From positions 1 to 42,884 of the forward strand of contig NZ_JWIB01000009.1 of NCBI RefSeq assembly GCF_000813425.1: a stretch of 42,884 nt of DNA. Reading direction: 5' to 3'. This DNA comes from Sporosarcina sp. ZBG7A. Lineage in GTDB: Bacteria; Bacillota; Bacilli; Bacillales_A; Planococcaceae. Below are positions 24,077 to 33,046 of this stretch, one piece after another. Every line of letters begins with the position of its first letter. The stretch's first letter is position 1. The notes beneath the pieces are model-generated. The model made no database searches. It was given only the letters and a program-made list of their open reading frames with translations, and was not told the origin of the DNA. A program made the translations under genes and the position numbers.

Positions 24077-24985
24077 GTGACCGAAACGTTGTCGTGCCAG
24101 GATGTCATCTATGCATTCAGTAAAACACATCCACCAGTAAAGAAAATCGATTCAGGAACAACAATTGAAATTGAAACGTATGATTGCTTTAAAAACCAAG
24201 TTCAGTCAGCGGATACGAAAATAAGTGGGATTGACTGGGATGCCATTAATCCGGCAACGGGTCCCATTTTCGTGAATGGGGCTGCGCCTGGAGATGTGCT
24301 GAAAGTGACGATTCAAAAGCTGAACATTGGCGACCAAGGTGTTATGGCGACAGGGCCAGATCTCGGTGTTATGGGGCACCGGCTGACGGAACTAGAATCG
24401 AAAATCATTCCGATTGAAAACGGAGTTGCTAAATTCAACGAGCGACTGTCAATTCCGTTAAACCCGATGATTGGCGTTATTGGTGTTGCTCCTGAAGGAG
24501 AACCGGTTTCGTGCGGAACACCCGGTACTCATGGCGGGAATATGGACACGAAGTTGGTCAGGGAAGGGGCCGTATTGTACTTCCCGGTTTCCGCAGAAGG
24601 TGCGCTGTTTGCGCTAGGAGATTTCCATGCAGCAATGGGAGATGGCGAAGTTGGCGTTTCTGGAATTGAAGTGCCAGGAAGTGCTGTCGTTACGCTGGAT
24701 GTTATTAAAAACACACCACTCAATCACCCCTTACTTGAAAATGAAAAAGGATTTACATTCCTTGTCTCGGCTAACACATTGGACGAAGCGGTAAAAATCG
24801 CAGTGGAAGAAACTGCTGACCTATTGGTGGCAAGGACAAAACTCGATTTGGCAGAAGTCACGATGTTGTTGAGTGCAGTTGGGCAAGTTCAGGTGAGTCA
24901 AGTCGTCGACCCGCTTGTGACGGTTCGTTTCTTCGTTCCGCGTTATGTCCTAGAAACATATGGTGCTACACTTCTAATCGGATAG
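24077..24985 (+). CDS. Acetamidase/formamidase family protein
   Basis: Cytosolic amidase of the FmdA_AmdA family, 302 residues, which releases ammonia from acetamide, formamide or similar short amides. Typical features are the N-terminal DSGTTIEIETYDC segment, the PATGPIFVNGAAPGDVL stretch, the CGTPGTHGGNMDTK motif and the FALGDFHAAMGDGEV region containing conserved Asp/His/Glu residues. The start is the GTG at 24077 with GGAAGGA 9 bases upstream; nearby ATGs are out of frame. Transcribed alone and followed by a terminator. Substrate is unproven. Confidence 0.88.
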   Translation: MTETLSCQDVIYAFSKTHPPVKKIDSGTTIEIETYDCFKNQVQSADTKISGIDWDAINPATGPIFVNGAAPGDVLKVTIQKLNIGDQGVMATGPDLGVMGHRLTELESKIIPIENGVAKFNERLSIPLNPMIGVIGVAPEGEPVSCGTPGTHGGNMDTKLVREGAVLYFPVSAEGALFALGDFHAAMGDGEVGVSGIEVPGSAVVTLDVIKNTPLNHPLLENEKGFTFLVSANTLDEAVKIAVEETADLLVARTKLDLAEVTMLLSAVGQVQVSQVVDPLVTVRFFVPRYVLETYGATLLIG

Positions 24986-24997
24986 GTAGACGTTGAG

Positions 24998-25027
24998 ACC
25001 AGCTTCTATTGAAGGGAGCTGGTTTTC
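24998..25027 (+). terminator. Intrinsic terminator after the amidase
   Basis: ACCAGCT / AGCTGGT stem around a loop that can extend pairing (CTTC/GAAG), followed by TTTTCC. Confidence 0.65.
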
Positions 25028-25119
25028 CTTATGCGATAGACGGTTTATTACTGAAACTTTTCGTAGCGAGATTTCGTATAGCAGCTATAGAAAGTTTGAT
25101 GAGTGGAGGAGGTATAGCA

Positions 25120-27720
25120 TTGACTGTATTTAACAAAGACATCGTGTTTTGCCACCCCTGGCGATCCTATCAGGCGCGAATTCTTGCGGAGTTGGATTAC
25201 CATTTGAAAAACAGACATCTCCACTTAGTGGCACCGCCAGGATCAGGAAAGACGGTTCTTGGCCTGGAAGTGATGCTTAGGTTAGATGAACCAACACTCA
25301 TTATTGCACCAACACTTGCGATCCGGAATCAGTGGATTGAACGATTTGTAGAGTCATTTCTGCAGGTTTCTCAACAACCTGACTGGATTTCGACAGATTT
25401 ACGAAACCCGTCTACCGTAACGGTGACGACATATCAAACTTTACATAGTGTGTTAAAAGGAGAAGACCTTGAAGCCTTCTTTGCAGCATTCGATGCGGTG
25501 AACTTCAAAACGATTATTTTAGATGAAGCCCATCACTTGCGCACATCCTGGTGGCAAAGCGCGATTACGTTCAGAGATCGGCTGGAAGAACCAAACATCG
25601 TCGCTCTCACAGCAACCCCACCATACGATGTCGGGCAAAGAGAATGGAACAACTACATACAGCTTTGCGGTCCGATTGATGAAGAAATCTACGTACCGGA
25701 ACTCATTCGTGAGGGGGATCTATGTCCGCATCAGGATTATGTTTATGCATCTGTCCCTTCACCGGAAGAAGCAGGAATGATTGCACAGTTCCATCGATCG
25801 GTGGATGCGTTAGTCGGACATCTTTTATCCAATCAAGAGTTCCTTGAGTTGTTGGAAGGACACCCATGGATTCAGACGCCAGAAGAATGCATGGATGAAT
25901 TGCTTGGCAGTCCTGCATATTACTCGAGCTTGCTGTTGTTTTTAAGAAATGCAGGAAGTGAAGGGTGGCAGATGGGACTCGAGATTATCGGAGGGGATGA
26001 AAAGAATATCCCCGAGTTTTCACTCGTATGGCTTGAAGAATTATTGAATGGTCTTCTGTATAAGGATTCATATTATGATGGTGATCATCCTGTTTTGAAG
26101 CCGGTCCGACTGGAATTATCCAGAATTGGTGCGATTGAACGGCGAACGGTTTCTCTTCGTTCGAGCCATAACATCCAGCAAACTCTTGTAAAGAGCGTGA
26201 CAAAACTAAAAAGTATCGAAGAGATTGTTTCGTTTGAAACAGGGCAGTTAGGATCATCTCTACGACAAGTGATCTTGACAGATTACATCCATAAAGAGGA
26301 CCTACCGACAACAGTAGATGATGAAAAACCGCTCGTACGTCTAGGGGTTGCACCTATTTTTGAAAGACTGCGGAGGACATTTGGTTCAGACACGCGTCTA
26401 GGTGTCTTGACGGGATCGCTCATCATTATTCCAGCCACAGCATGGCCGACACTTGCTGATCTTGCTCTGAACAGTGGGGTTGAACTTTCTTCAGTACCAT
26501 TAGTGCAGGATGAAGAATACTTACAGATTGACGTAGGTTCTAATCGACAAAAAGTAACATCCCTAATGACAGAAGTGTTTACTAGAGGTGAAATTCAAGT
26601 GCTAATCGGTACAGCAGCGCTTCTTGGTGAAGGGTGGGATGCACCTGCCATTAATTCACTTGTCATTGCATCGACGGTAGGAAGTTATATGCTAAGCAAT
26701 CAAATGAGGGGGCGTGCCATACGGACTCAAACAGGAAATCTAGATAAAACTGCTGCTATCTGGCATTTAGTTTGTATTCAACCAGTCATGGAGGCAGGGG
26801 GGCCAGACCAGATTGCCCTTGAGAGACGTTTCCATTCGTTAATAGGATTAGATGCTGAACTTCCCCGCATTTCATCTGGTATCGAGAGACTCCATTTGGC
26901 GAAGAACCCTGATTCCGGGAGTATTGTAGAGTTACAAAATCATACGACGCTTCAGCGAGCCATGAATCGGACATCATTACGACGAAGATGGCAGCAGGCG
27001 GTAGGAAATGCGGAACGTGGAGAACGGAAAGAAGAACTAGTTACAAAACGTAAGAGAGTTCCGAAACCTTTCGTCTACGCAGCGACTGTCAAATCGCTAG
27101 TTATTGTTGGAGCGGCGGTATTTTTTGAGACTGCTCGAGAAATAATGGGGCCATTCCCTTTTAATATATCGAAAGAACGGTTGCTGATCGCGTTTCTAGT
27201 TGGAATTGTATTAGCGTCTCCGTATTTGTGGAAGTCAGGAAAAGCGATGATCCGACATCGTTCGCTTGAACGAAGTATGATTCAAGCTGCGACTGCCGTC
27301 TATACGACACTGTTTCATGCTGGATTACTTTCTATTCCGTTGACAGAAAATCGTATTCGTACAGAGGGAGGAGAATCTGTGTCTTGCAGTTTGGATCAGG
27401 GGACGATTCACGAACAGACGATTTTCCTAAAGGCGATGCAAGAGCTACTTGACCCAATTGAGAATCCGAGGTATTTGTTAGTACGCAAGTCAAAACTTCT
27501 TTTCATCCAACGACGTGATTTCCATTCAGTTCCTGAAGAAATTGGTCGTAAAAAAGAATATGCAGAGTTTTTCTTGAAAGAATGGAATTATCATGTTGAT
27601 CACGCAAGCTTGACCTACACACGAACTCCTGAAGGTCGGAAAGAATTGCTGGTTGCGAGACTTGCTGCAATGTCAGCCATTTTCCTAGACAAATCAGAGC
27701 GGATGAGTGTGTGGAGGTAG
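25120..27720 (+). CDS. SF2 DEAH-box helicase with C-terminal membrane segments
   Basis: Superfamily-2 nucleic-acid helicase/ATPase, 866 residues from the TTG at 25120 (AGGAGG 7 bases upstream; upstream in-frame starts have no site). Motif I APPGSGKT (38-45), motif II DEAH (135-138), motif III TAT (164-166), motif V GEGWDAP and motif VI QMRGRAIR are all present, so both RecA domains look active. After the helicase core comes a basic linker (RKRVPKP), then two hydrophobic stretches (about residues 652-668 and 690-707) predicted to span the membrane, and a roughly 150-residue C-terminal domain I do not recognise. A membrane-tethered SF2 helicase is unusual. The following gene encodes a small multidrug-export-type membrane protein 61 bases away. 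Role unknown: DNA repair, uptake or defence are all possible. Confidence 0.85.
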   Translation: MTVFNKDIVFCHPWRSYQARILAELDYHLKNRHLHLVAPPGSGKTVLGLEVMLRLDEPTLIIAPTLAIRNQWIERFVESFLQVSQQPDWISTDLRNPSTVTVTTYQTLHSVLKGEDLEAFFAAFDAVNFKTIILDEAHHLRTSWWQSAITFRDRLEEPNIVALTATPPYDVGQREWNNYIQLCGPIDEEIYVPELIREGDLCPHQDYVYASVPSPEEAGMIAQFHRSVDALVGHLLSNQEFLELLEGHPWIQTPEECMDELLGSPAYYSSLLLFLRNAGSEGWQMGLEIIGGDEKNIPEFSLVWLEELLNGLLYKDSYYDGDHPVLKPVRLELSRIGAIERRTVSLRSSHNIQQTLVKSVTKLKSIEEIVSFETGQLGSSLRQVILTDYIHKEDLPTTVDDEKPLVRLGVAPIFERLRRTFGSDTRLGVLTGSLIIIPATAWPTLADLALNSGVELSSVPLVQDEEYLQIDVGSNRQKVTSLMTEVFTRGEIQVLIGTAALLGEGWDAPAINSLVIASTVGSYMLSNQMRGRAIRTQTGNLDKTAAIWHLVCIQPVMEAGGPDQIALERRFHSLIGLDAELPRISSGIERLHLAKNPDSGSIVELQNHTTLQRAMNRTSLRRRWQQAVGNAERGERKEELVTKRKRVPKPFVYAATVKSLVIVGAAVFFETAREIMGPFPFNISKERLLIAFLVGIVLASPYLWKSGKAMIRHRSLERSMIQAATAVYTTLFHAGLLSIPLTENRIRTEGGESVSCSLDQGTIHEQTIFLKAMQELLDPIENPRYLLVRKSKLLFIQRRDFHSVPEEIGRKKEYAEFFLKEWNYHVDHASLTYTRTPEGRKELLVARLAAMSAIFLDKSERMSVWR

Positions 27721-27781
27721 AGGAACCCTACAAAAAATTGAATGAAGAAAGCAGGGTCTTGTAAGTTAGGAAGGAGAAAAT

Positions 27782-28225
27782 ATGATTGAGTACATACTAG
27801 TATTTTTAGGGGCAGCAGTACCCGCGCTTGAAATTGCAATCGTCATTCCGGTCGGGATTGTCCGAGGATTGTCCCCGTTCTGGGTGATTCTTTTAGCGTT
27901 TGCAGGGAATATGTTGACTGTGCTCCTACTTATCATCCTATACCAGCGAATCGAACAGTGGTATAGAAGTCGAAAAGGAGAATCTACAGAAGGGGAGTCC
28001 AAACGACAACTCAGAGGAAGAAAGATTATGGATAAATACGGAGTTGCCGGACTCGCATTGGCCGGGCCAATTCTCATTGGCACACACATCGCTGCCTTTT
28101 TTGCTCTTCTTTTTGGGGCTTCCAAACGGAAGACAATCATTTGGATGGCAGTCAGTATTGCGTTATGGTCACTAATTTTTGGTATCGTAACTGCAATGGG
28201 GTTTACTTTTTTCATTAAAGATTAA
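27782..28225 (+). CDS. Putative small multi-drug export protein
   Basis: Integral membrane protein of 147 residues belonging to the Sm_multidrug_ex family (PF06695 type). It has about four hydrophobic segments, with the family-like opening GAAVPALEIAIVIPVGI and a re-entrant-like GVAGLALAGPILIGTHIAAFFALLFGAS-type stretch split around residues 83-112. The ATG at 27782 has AGGAAGGAG upstream. Despite the family name, transport has not been demonstrated for most members. Its 3' end overlaps the convergent gene by 11 bases. Confidence 0.8.
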   Translation: MIEYILVFLGAAVPALEIAIVIPVGIVRGLSPFWVILLAFAGNMLTVLLLIILYQRIEQWYRSRKGESTEGESKRQLRGRKIMDKYGVAGLALAGPILIGTHIAAFFALLFGASKRKTIIWMAVSIALWSLIFGIVTAMGFTFFIKD

Positions 28226-28655
28226 ACAATTTAGAAACGAATGTAAGAACAGGAGCGATAATGACACCGTATACAAGAAAAATGGCCGCAAATGTCCCTA
28301 AGAGATAGAGGATCTTGTGCTTTTGATAGGCACTCACTTCGGGTGATTCAATCAGATGGAAGGAGCGCTTTTTGTGGCAGGATTCGCAGAAGAGTCGGTA
28401 AGTAACGTTTTTACGTATTTCTGATTTGTTCAGAACAACTTTCTTCACTCTCGTTTCTTTCCTTTTGAACGAAATACCGAATGTATCTGCGTAAGGAATT
28501 GTTTTTCTATGTGGACAGTTCACAGATTCGAATTCCAACTTAAGACCATCGAACCAACTTTTTTGGCGAAGGGTCTTCTTATACAGTATAATCCCTGCAA
28601 TTCCTACAATGAGTATGGTTAGTGGGAATGCGGAAATCATAAAAATCAATTTCAC
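28215..28655 (-). CDS. Membrane protein with cysteine motif, unknown
   Basis: A 146-residue protein with one TM helix at each end (about 1-24 and 118-142) and a basic central domain. That domain holds NCPHRK and FCESCHKKR, a Cys/His arrangement that might bind zinc. I do not recognise the family. The GTG at 28655 follows AAAGGTGG at a somewhat long 10-base spacing; the next ATG, five codons in, lacks a site. The gene is convergent with and overlaps the multidrug-export-like gene. Confidence 0.65.
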   Translation of the reverse strand: MKLIFMISAFPLTILIVGIAGIILYKKTLRQKSWFDGLKLEFESVNCPHRKTIPYADTFGISFKRKETRVKKVVLNKSEIRKNVTYRLFCESCHKKRSFHLIESPEVSAYQKHKILYLLGTFAAIFLVYGVIIAPVLTFVSKLFNL

Positions 28656-28818
28656 TAGATCTTGACCACCTTTCAGAATGATTTGAATTCCTTGATTTAT
28701 AGTCTATCAATAATAGAATCATGATTCCAGAACTAGCCTAATTGGTCATATTTCATATATAAATTTATAACACTATTTAACCATTTTAATTTTCATTCAA
28801 TTAAATTTTGAAAATATA

Positions 28819-28847
28819 TTGACATGAAAAACACAATCCTTTACTAT
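28819..28847 (+). promoter_or_regulatory. Sigma-A promoter of the metK-spe operon
   Basis: Perfect -35 TTGACA (28819-28824), 17-base spacer, -10 TACTAT (28842-28847); transcription should start near 28854, leaving a leader of about 230 bases before metK. Confidence 0.85.
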
Positions 28848-28870
28848 TGTTTTCAGCATGAATAAAGTCA

Positions 28871-29000
28871 TTCTTATTAGTAGCCGCGGAGACGAGGGGT
28901 CGACGATGCGGTGGCAAACCCATTCAGTGTATTGTTCTGGATAGGGCGCCCAACCTGAGCGCAGTTTCGTGATGGAACTGTGAACAATAAGAGGATAAGC
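28871..29000 (+). ncRNA. S-box-like (SAM-I superfamily variant) riboswitch aptamer candidate
   Basis: The leader folds by hand into the SAM-I layout. P1 is TTCTTATT/AATAAGAG (28871-28878, 28986-28993). P2 is GCCGC/GCGGT with a kink-turn-like GGA...GACGA internal loop and an upper GAC/GTC helix. Its loop GAGGG can pair with CCT at 28954-28956 as a pseudoknot. P3 is CCCATTCAG/CTGGAT-GGG with one bulge, and P4 is CAGTTTC/GGAACTG (28962-28980). GGCAAACC after P2 and GGCGCCCAACC after P3 resemble the S-box J2/3 GGCAACC and J3/4 GGTGCTAATTCC, but with changes at several usually fixed positions. Downstream metK fits SAM control. The class assignment is inference; a structured leader is well supported. 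Confidence 0.65.
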
Positions 29001-29015
29001 AGCTGATGCAGATCG

Positions 29016-29048
29016 AAGCTTTCCTTAGGTTGTAGGAGAGCTTTTTTT
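29016..29048 (+). terminator. Leader terminator (attenuator) upstream of metK
   Basis: AAGCTTTCC / GGAGAGCTT stem (one G-U pair), 10-base loop, seven Ts, located before metK. Its left part GCTTTCCTTA (29018-29027) is also complementary, with two bulges, to TAAGAGGATAAGC (28988-29000), which contains the 3' strand of P1. This gives mutually exclusive terminator and antiterminator forms, with ligand-bound P1 expected to turn the operon off. Confidence 0.85.
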
Positions 29049-29086
29049 GTGCTCCAAAACACATTTTTTGTAAGGAGCGGATTTAA

Positions 29087-30268
29087 TTGGTTGAAAAGAT
29101 TTTATTTACTTCAGAGTCAGTTTCAGAAGGGCATCCCGACAAAATTGCTGACCAAATTTCGGATGCAGTTTTGGATGCAGCGCTTGCACAGGACCCATTT
29201 TCTCGGGTTGCGTGTGAAGTGTTTACGACAACAAACACTGTAATTGTTGGTGGAGAGATCACAACAGGAGCGGCGTTGGATATAGAAAAAATCGCTCGTC
29301 AAACGCTAATTGACATTGGGTATACGAACGACGAATTAGGGATCGATGGCAACACTTGCAACGTTCAAGTACTTGTACACACGCAATCACCGGATATCGC
29401 AATGGGCGTGGATACGTCGAGTGATACGAAAGAAATCGGTGCCGGTGACCAGGGCTTGATGTTCGGATTTGCAACAGATGAAACAGCAGGATTCATGCCA
29501 TTACCGGTGGAACTCGCACATGCGCTTGTGAAAAAAGCATCTATCCTCCGTAAAAATGGACAATTCCGATGGGCTCGTCCGGATATGAAATCACAAGTAA
29601 CAATTGACTATACATCGAAAGAAACTCCGAAAATCGATACGATTTTAATGTCAATCCAGCATGATGGAGATTTTGACAAAGAAGCATTCGAAGCATTCGT
29701 GAAAGAAGAAATTATCTTCAGTACGGTGAAAGAATTCAAATTACCTGAACCGATTCGTGTACTGATCAATCCAACTGGCCGATTTGTAACAGGTGGTCCT
29801 CATGGAGATGCAGGACTAACAGGACGAAAAATTATCGTCGATACGTATGGTGGCGCAGCTCGTCATGGCGGCGGTGCGTTTTCTGGTAAAGACTGCACAA
29901 AAGTCGATCGTTCTGCAGCTTATGCTGCTCGATACGTAGCTAAAAACATTGTCGCAGCAGGGCTTGCGAAGAAGTGTGAAATTCAGCTGTCTTATGCAAT
30001 TGGTGTAAGTGAACCAATCAGTATTGCTATCGATACGTTCGGGACAGGGAATGCCGCAGACGAACAATTGCTTCGTGCTGTACGTGAAGTATTCAATCTG
30101 ACGCCTGCAGGAATTATAGACATGCTCGATTTACGGACTCCTCGTTATCAAGCAACGGCTGCATATGGACATTTTGGGCGTACGGAACTAGATTTGCCGT
30201 GGGAGCGGACAGACAAAGTCGATGCATTAACGCAATCTGTATATGACACAGTCGGAGCCGGGTGCTGA
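29087..30268 (+). CDS. metK: S-adenosylmethionine synthetase
   Basis: Makes S-adenosylmethionine from methionine and ATP in the cytosol. The 393-residue protein carries the ATP-site motif [14 protein letters not shown], the hexapeptide GAGDQG and the P-loop-like GGGAFSGKD. The start is the TTG at 29087 with AAGGAG 9 bases upstream. As first gene of a spermidine operon it would supply SAM for SpeD. It lacks the short insertion found in B. subtilis MetK before GAGDQG and is probably a second, pathway-dedicated copy, though I cannot see the rest of the genome. Its stop overlaps the speA start (TGATG). Confidence 0.93.
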   Translation: MVEKILFTSESVSEGHPDKIADQISDAVLDAALAQDPFSRVACEVFTTTNTVIVGGEITTGAALDIEKIARQTLIDIGYTNDELGIDGNTCNVQVLVHTQSPDIAMGVDTSSDTKEIGAGDQGLMFGFATDETAGFMPLPVELAHALVKKASILRKNGQFRWARPDMKSQVTIDYTSKETPKIDTILMSIQHDGDFDKEAFEAFVKEEIIFSTVKEFKLPEPIRVLINPTGRFVTGGPHGDAGLTGRKIIVDTYGGAARHGGGAFSGKDCTKVDRSAAYAARYVAKNIVAAGLAKKCEIQLSYAIGVSEPISIAIDTFGTGNAADEQLLRAVREVFNLTPAGIIDMLDLRTPRYQATAAYGHFGRTELDLPWERTDKVDALTQSVYDTVGAGC

Positions 30269-31758
30269 TGAACATCGTCAAAGAGACGACAGTTCCAACA
30301 AGAACACTTCTCCAAACGGATGCGCCGCTATTTGATGCGCTTGTCCGATATGCGAATTCTGAAACAGTGTCGTTTGATGTACCAGGTCACAAAATGGGTG
30401 CATTGAACACTCCGTTTCGAGATGCAATTGGAGCACAGGCGCTTAAAATGGATGTCAATTCAATGGCAGAGCTGGACTTGTTAAGCCATCCGAAATCGGT
30501 CATTAAAGATGCACAAGAGTTAGCAGCACAAAGTTTTGGTGCGGATCATGCATTTTTTCTAATCAACGGCACAACTGTTGGCATCCACGCGATGATTCTA
30601 GCAACATGTAAACCAGGGGAGACACTTCTTGTGCCAAGAAACTGCCATAAGTCGGTCATTGACGGAATGATCTTAAGTGGTGTCATTCCTGCCTTCATGC
30701 AACCGGAAGTGGATGATCATTTTGGGATTTCACATGGCGTTTCAGTCGAAAACGTCGCACAAGCATTACGTGAACATCCAGCTGCCAAAGCATTGCTAGT
30801 TACGTATCCGACGTATTTTGGAACGATGACTGATCTGAAGTCAATTTGTGAATTGGCTCATGAAGCAGGCGTTACTGTATTAGTCGATGCTGCACATGGT
30901 GCACATTTAAAAGTTTTAAATAAAATGATTGATCCAATACAAGCAGGTGCAGATCTGGTTACAACGAGTATGCATAAAACGGGCGGCTCGCTAACGCAAA
31001 GCTCACTTTTATTACTTCAAGGCAATCGCATTTCTGCAGATAAAGTGCGGAAAGTAACCGGCATGCTGCAAACGACAAGCGCTAACTACTTACTTATGAG
31101 CTCACTAGATGCAGCCCGTAGAGAACTTGTCCTACACGGAGCCGAGGCGTTTCAACGACTGAAGCCAATTGTAAACGAGGCAATTGAAGCAATCGAATTA
31201 GGTACGCATTATGAAGTACTGAAAAATGAAAATGTCAGCACTCGTTTTCTGCAGTCACAGGACTGGACGAAATTAGTGATTCGGGTGAATGGTCTCGGGC
31301 TGACTGGTTTTGAAGTTTATTCACTATTAAAACAACGATATGGTATTCAGATGGAGCTTGCGGAAGGGTACGTCGTCATGGCGGTAATCACACCCGCGGA
31401 TACAGAAATCTCAATCGGACATCTTACAGCAGCTTTGCTGGATATAGAACGAACCTACACAAAATCGCACGTTCTCCACTCTGCATGGACGGTTGTGGAT
31501 TCTGTCAATGAACTCGTGATGACACCAAGAGAAGCGTATTATGCAGAACAAGAGACGATTGCGATTGATGATGCGATTGGTCGTATTAGTGCAGATACAT
31601 TGATGATTTATCCACCAGGAATACCATTAGTCATTCCCGGTGAACGGATTACATGTGAAGTAATCCAGCACTATACCTACTATGAACAAGCATTCGGAAG
31701 TGTGTTATCAGGGTCAAAACAAACAGGCAGCGTGACTGTCGTAAAAGGGGGATATTAA
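30268..31758 (+). CDS. speA: Arginine decarboxylase (fold-type I)
   Basis: PLP-dependent Orn/Lys/Arg decarboxylase of 496 residues. In this operon it most likely converts arginine to agmatine, because agmatinase is the last gene. The PLP lysine is Lys237 in SMHKTGGS, preceded by the cofactor-binding DAAHGAH motif. The N-terminal SFDVPGHKMG is also characteristic. The ATG at 30268 shares its A with the metK stop (TGATG), which implies translational coupling; the in-frame GTG at 30262 is less likely. Size matches B. subtilis SpeA. Lysine or ornithine as substrate cannot be fully excluded by sequence alone. Confidence 0.9.
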   Translation: MNIVKETTVPTRTLLQTDAPLFDALVRYANSETVSFDVPGHKMGALNTPFRDAIGAQALKMDVNSMAELDLLSHPKSVIKDAQELAAQSFGADHAFFLINGTTVGIHAMILATCKPGETLLVPRNCHKSVIDGMILSGVIPAFMQPEVDDHFGISHGVSVENVAQALREHPAAKALLVTYPTYFGTMTDLKSICELAHEAGVTVLVDAAHGAHLKVLNKMIDPIQAGADLVTTSMHKTGGSLTQSSLLLLQGNRISADKVRKVTGMLQTTSANYLLMSSLDAARRELVLHGAEAFQRLKPIVNEAIEAIELGTHYEVLKNENVSTRFLQSQDWTKLVIRVNGLGLTGFEVYSLLKQRYGIQMELAEGYVVMAVITPADTEISIGHLTAALLDIERTYTKSHVLHSAWTVVDSVNELVMTPREAYYAEQETIAIDDAIGRISADTLMIYPPGIPLVIPGERITCEVIQHYTYYEQAFGSVLSGSKQTGSVTVVKGGY

Positions 31759-31760
31759 CG

Positions 31761-32195
31761 ATGAGTTTAGAATTATCGGCGCTAGGACGCCACGTGTTGA
31801 TTGAATATTATGGGTGCCCGAGTGAAATTATAGAGAACAACAAAGTGATTGAGCAGTTCATGAAAGAGGCAGCAGATTATTCAGGAGCTACCATCGTTGA
31901 ATCGGTGTTCCATCATTTTAATCCATACGGAGTATCGGGTGCCGTGATCATCGCGGAATCTCACCTTACGATTCACACGTGGCCGGAATACGGTTTTGCT
32001 TCTGTAGATGTCTATACATGTGGTGATTCTGTTAGCCCATGGAAAGCGGCAGATTATTTGGCAGAAAAGCTGCAAGCGAAGAAGGTGGAGTCATTTGAAG
32101 TGCCACGTGGCATGGTCGAAAAGATTCGTCAGTTTGCAGAAAAAGAGATTGAAGAAGTAACTGTGAAACCTGTATTGGCAGGTGTAAACGCATGA
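31761..32195 (+). CDS. speD: S-adenosylmethionine decarboxylase proenzyme
   Basis: Pyruvoyl enzyme that makes decarboxylated SAM, the aminopropyl donor for spermidine. At 144 residues it belongs to the bacterial class 1B type. Self-cleavage is expected at Glu66-Ser67 in AESHLTIHTWPE, Ser67 becoming the pyruvoyl group; His72 and Cys87 (YTCGD) match the conserved processing residues. The ATG at 31761 lies 2 bases after the speA stop with a GGGGGA site inside speA. It overlaps speE by 4 bases (ATGA). Confidence 0.93.
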   Translation: MSLELSALGRHVLIEYYGCPSEIIENNKVIEQFMKEAADYSGATIVESVFHHFNPYGVSGAVIIAESHLTIHTWPEYGFASVDVYTCGDSVSPWKAADYLAEKLQAKKVESFEVPRGMVEKIRQFAEKEIEEVTVKPVLAGVNA

Positions 32196-33046
32196 GTTGG
32201 TATACAGAACAATGGAGCGAGGACTGCAAGTTTTCTATCGGGTATGAAAAACACCTGCACAGTGAAAAGTCACCGTTCCAGCAGATTGAATTTTATGAAG
32301 GTAAGGAATTCGGTACGTTTTTCACACTAGATGGGTTGATGATGGTCAATGAAAAAGACGAATTCATCTATCATGACATGATTGTTCACCCGGCATTCGC
32401 AACGAACCCAGATATTAAGAAAGTGCTCGTGATCGGTGGAGGAGACGGGGGGACTGCGCGTGAAGTATTGCGCTACCCTGGAGTGGAAAAAGTCGTACTT
32501 GCTGAAATCGATGAGAAAGTATTCCGTTTGTGCCAACAGTACCTACCAATTACAGCAGCAGGTGTGGAAGAAGACCCGCGCATGGAACTCGCTTTTGGCG
32601 ACGGGCTTGCCTATGTCCAAAACGCGCCGGACGCTTCGTTTGACTTGATACTCGTTGACTCAACGGACCCGATTTCAGTAGGAGAAGGGTTATTCACGAC
32701 AGCATTTTATAAAGAATGTTATCGTGTGTTGAATGACAAAGGAATTTTGATCAACCAGCATGAGTCCCCTTATTTCTCCGAATATGCGGAGAACATGAAG
32801 AAGGCACGTACGAAGATAAAAGAAATTTTCCCTGTCGCACGGGTCTATCAATACCATATGCCTACGTATCCATCGGGTCATTGGCTATTCGGATTCGCTT
32901 CGAAGTCGCTCGATCCATTAAAGGATGCAGATGCAGACGTGTGGAACTCAATCGGTTTGAAGACGAAGTATTACAATACAGATCTTCATCACGGAGCATT
33001 TGCATTACCGAGTTATGTAGTGGAGGCGCTTGATAGTGAAGAATAA
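32192..33046 (+). CDS. speE: Spermidine synthase
   Basis: Aminopropyltransferase that joins decarboxylated SAM and putrescine to give spermidine. The Rossmann-like GGGDGGTAREVLRYP motif, the AEID acidic residue and the catalytic DSTDP loop are present in a 284-residue protein of normal length. It begins at the ATG at 32192, overlapping the speD stop, and its end overlaps the speB start by 11 bases. No signal peptide; cytosolic. Confidence 0.94.
   Translation: MSWYTEQWSEDCKFSIGYEKHLHSEKSPFQQIEFYEGKEFGTFFTLDGLMMVNEKDEFIYHDMIVHPAFATNPDIKKVLVIGGGDGGTAREVLRYPGVEKVVLAEIDEKVFRLCQQYLPITAAGVEEDPRMELAFGDGLAYVQNAPDASFDLILVDSTDPISVGEGLFTTAFYKECYRVLNDKGILINQHESPYFSEYAENMKKARTKIKEIFPVARVYQYHMPTYPSGHWLFGFASKSLDPLKDADADVWNSIGLKTKYYNTDLHHGAFALPSYVVEALDSEE

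Noticed and set aside
25009..25119. Helicase start at 25009
   Set aside because: This region includes the terminator of the preceding amidase and has no ribosome binding site; the TTG at 25120 has AGGAGG at correct spacing.
27717..27770. ACCCT / AGGGT pairing after the helicase gene as a terminator
   Set aside because: The stem is only five pairs around a long loop and no T-tract follows, so read-through into the next gene is more likely.
28883..28912. Resemblance of ACGAGG in the metK leader to a guanidine-III riboswitch
   Set aside because: Only six bases match; the pseudoknot partners of that class are missing and the neighbouring genes do not fit.
28906..28960. Resemblance of the metK leader to a c-di-GMP-I (GEMM) riboswitch because of GGCAAACC
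   Set aside because: The second GEMM signature (GCAAAGCC-type receptor segment) is absent and the helix order fits SAM-I much better.
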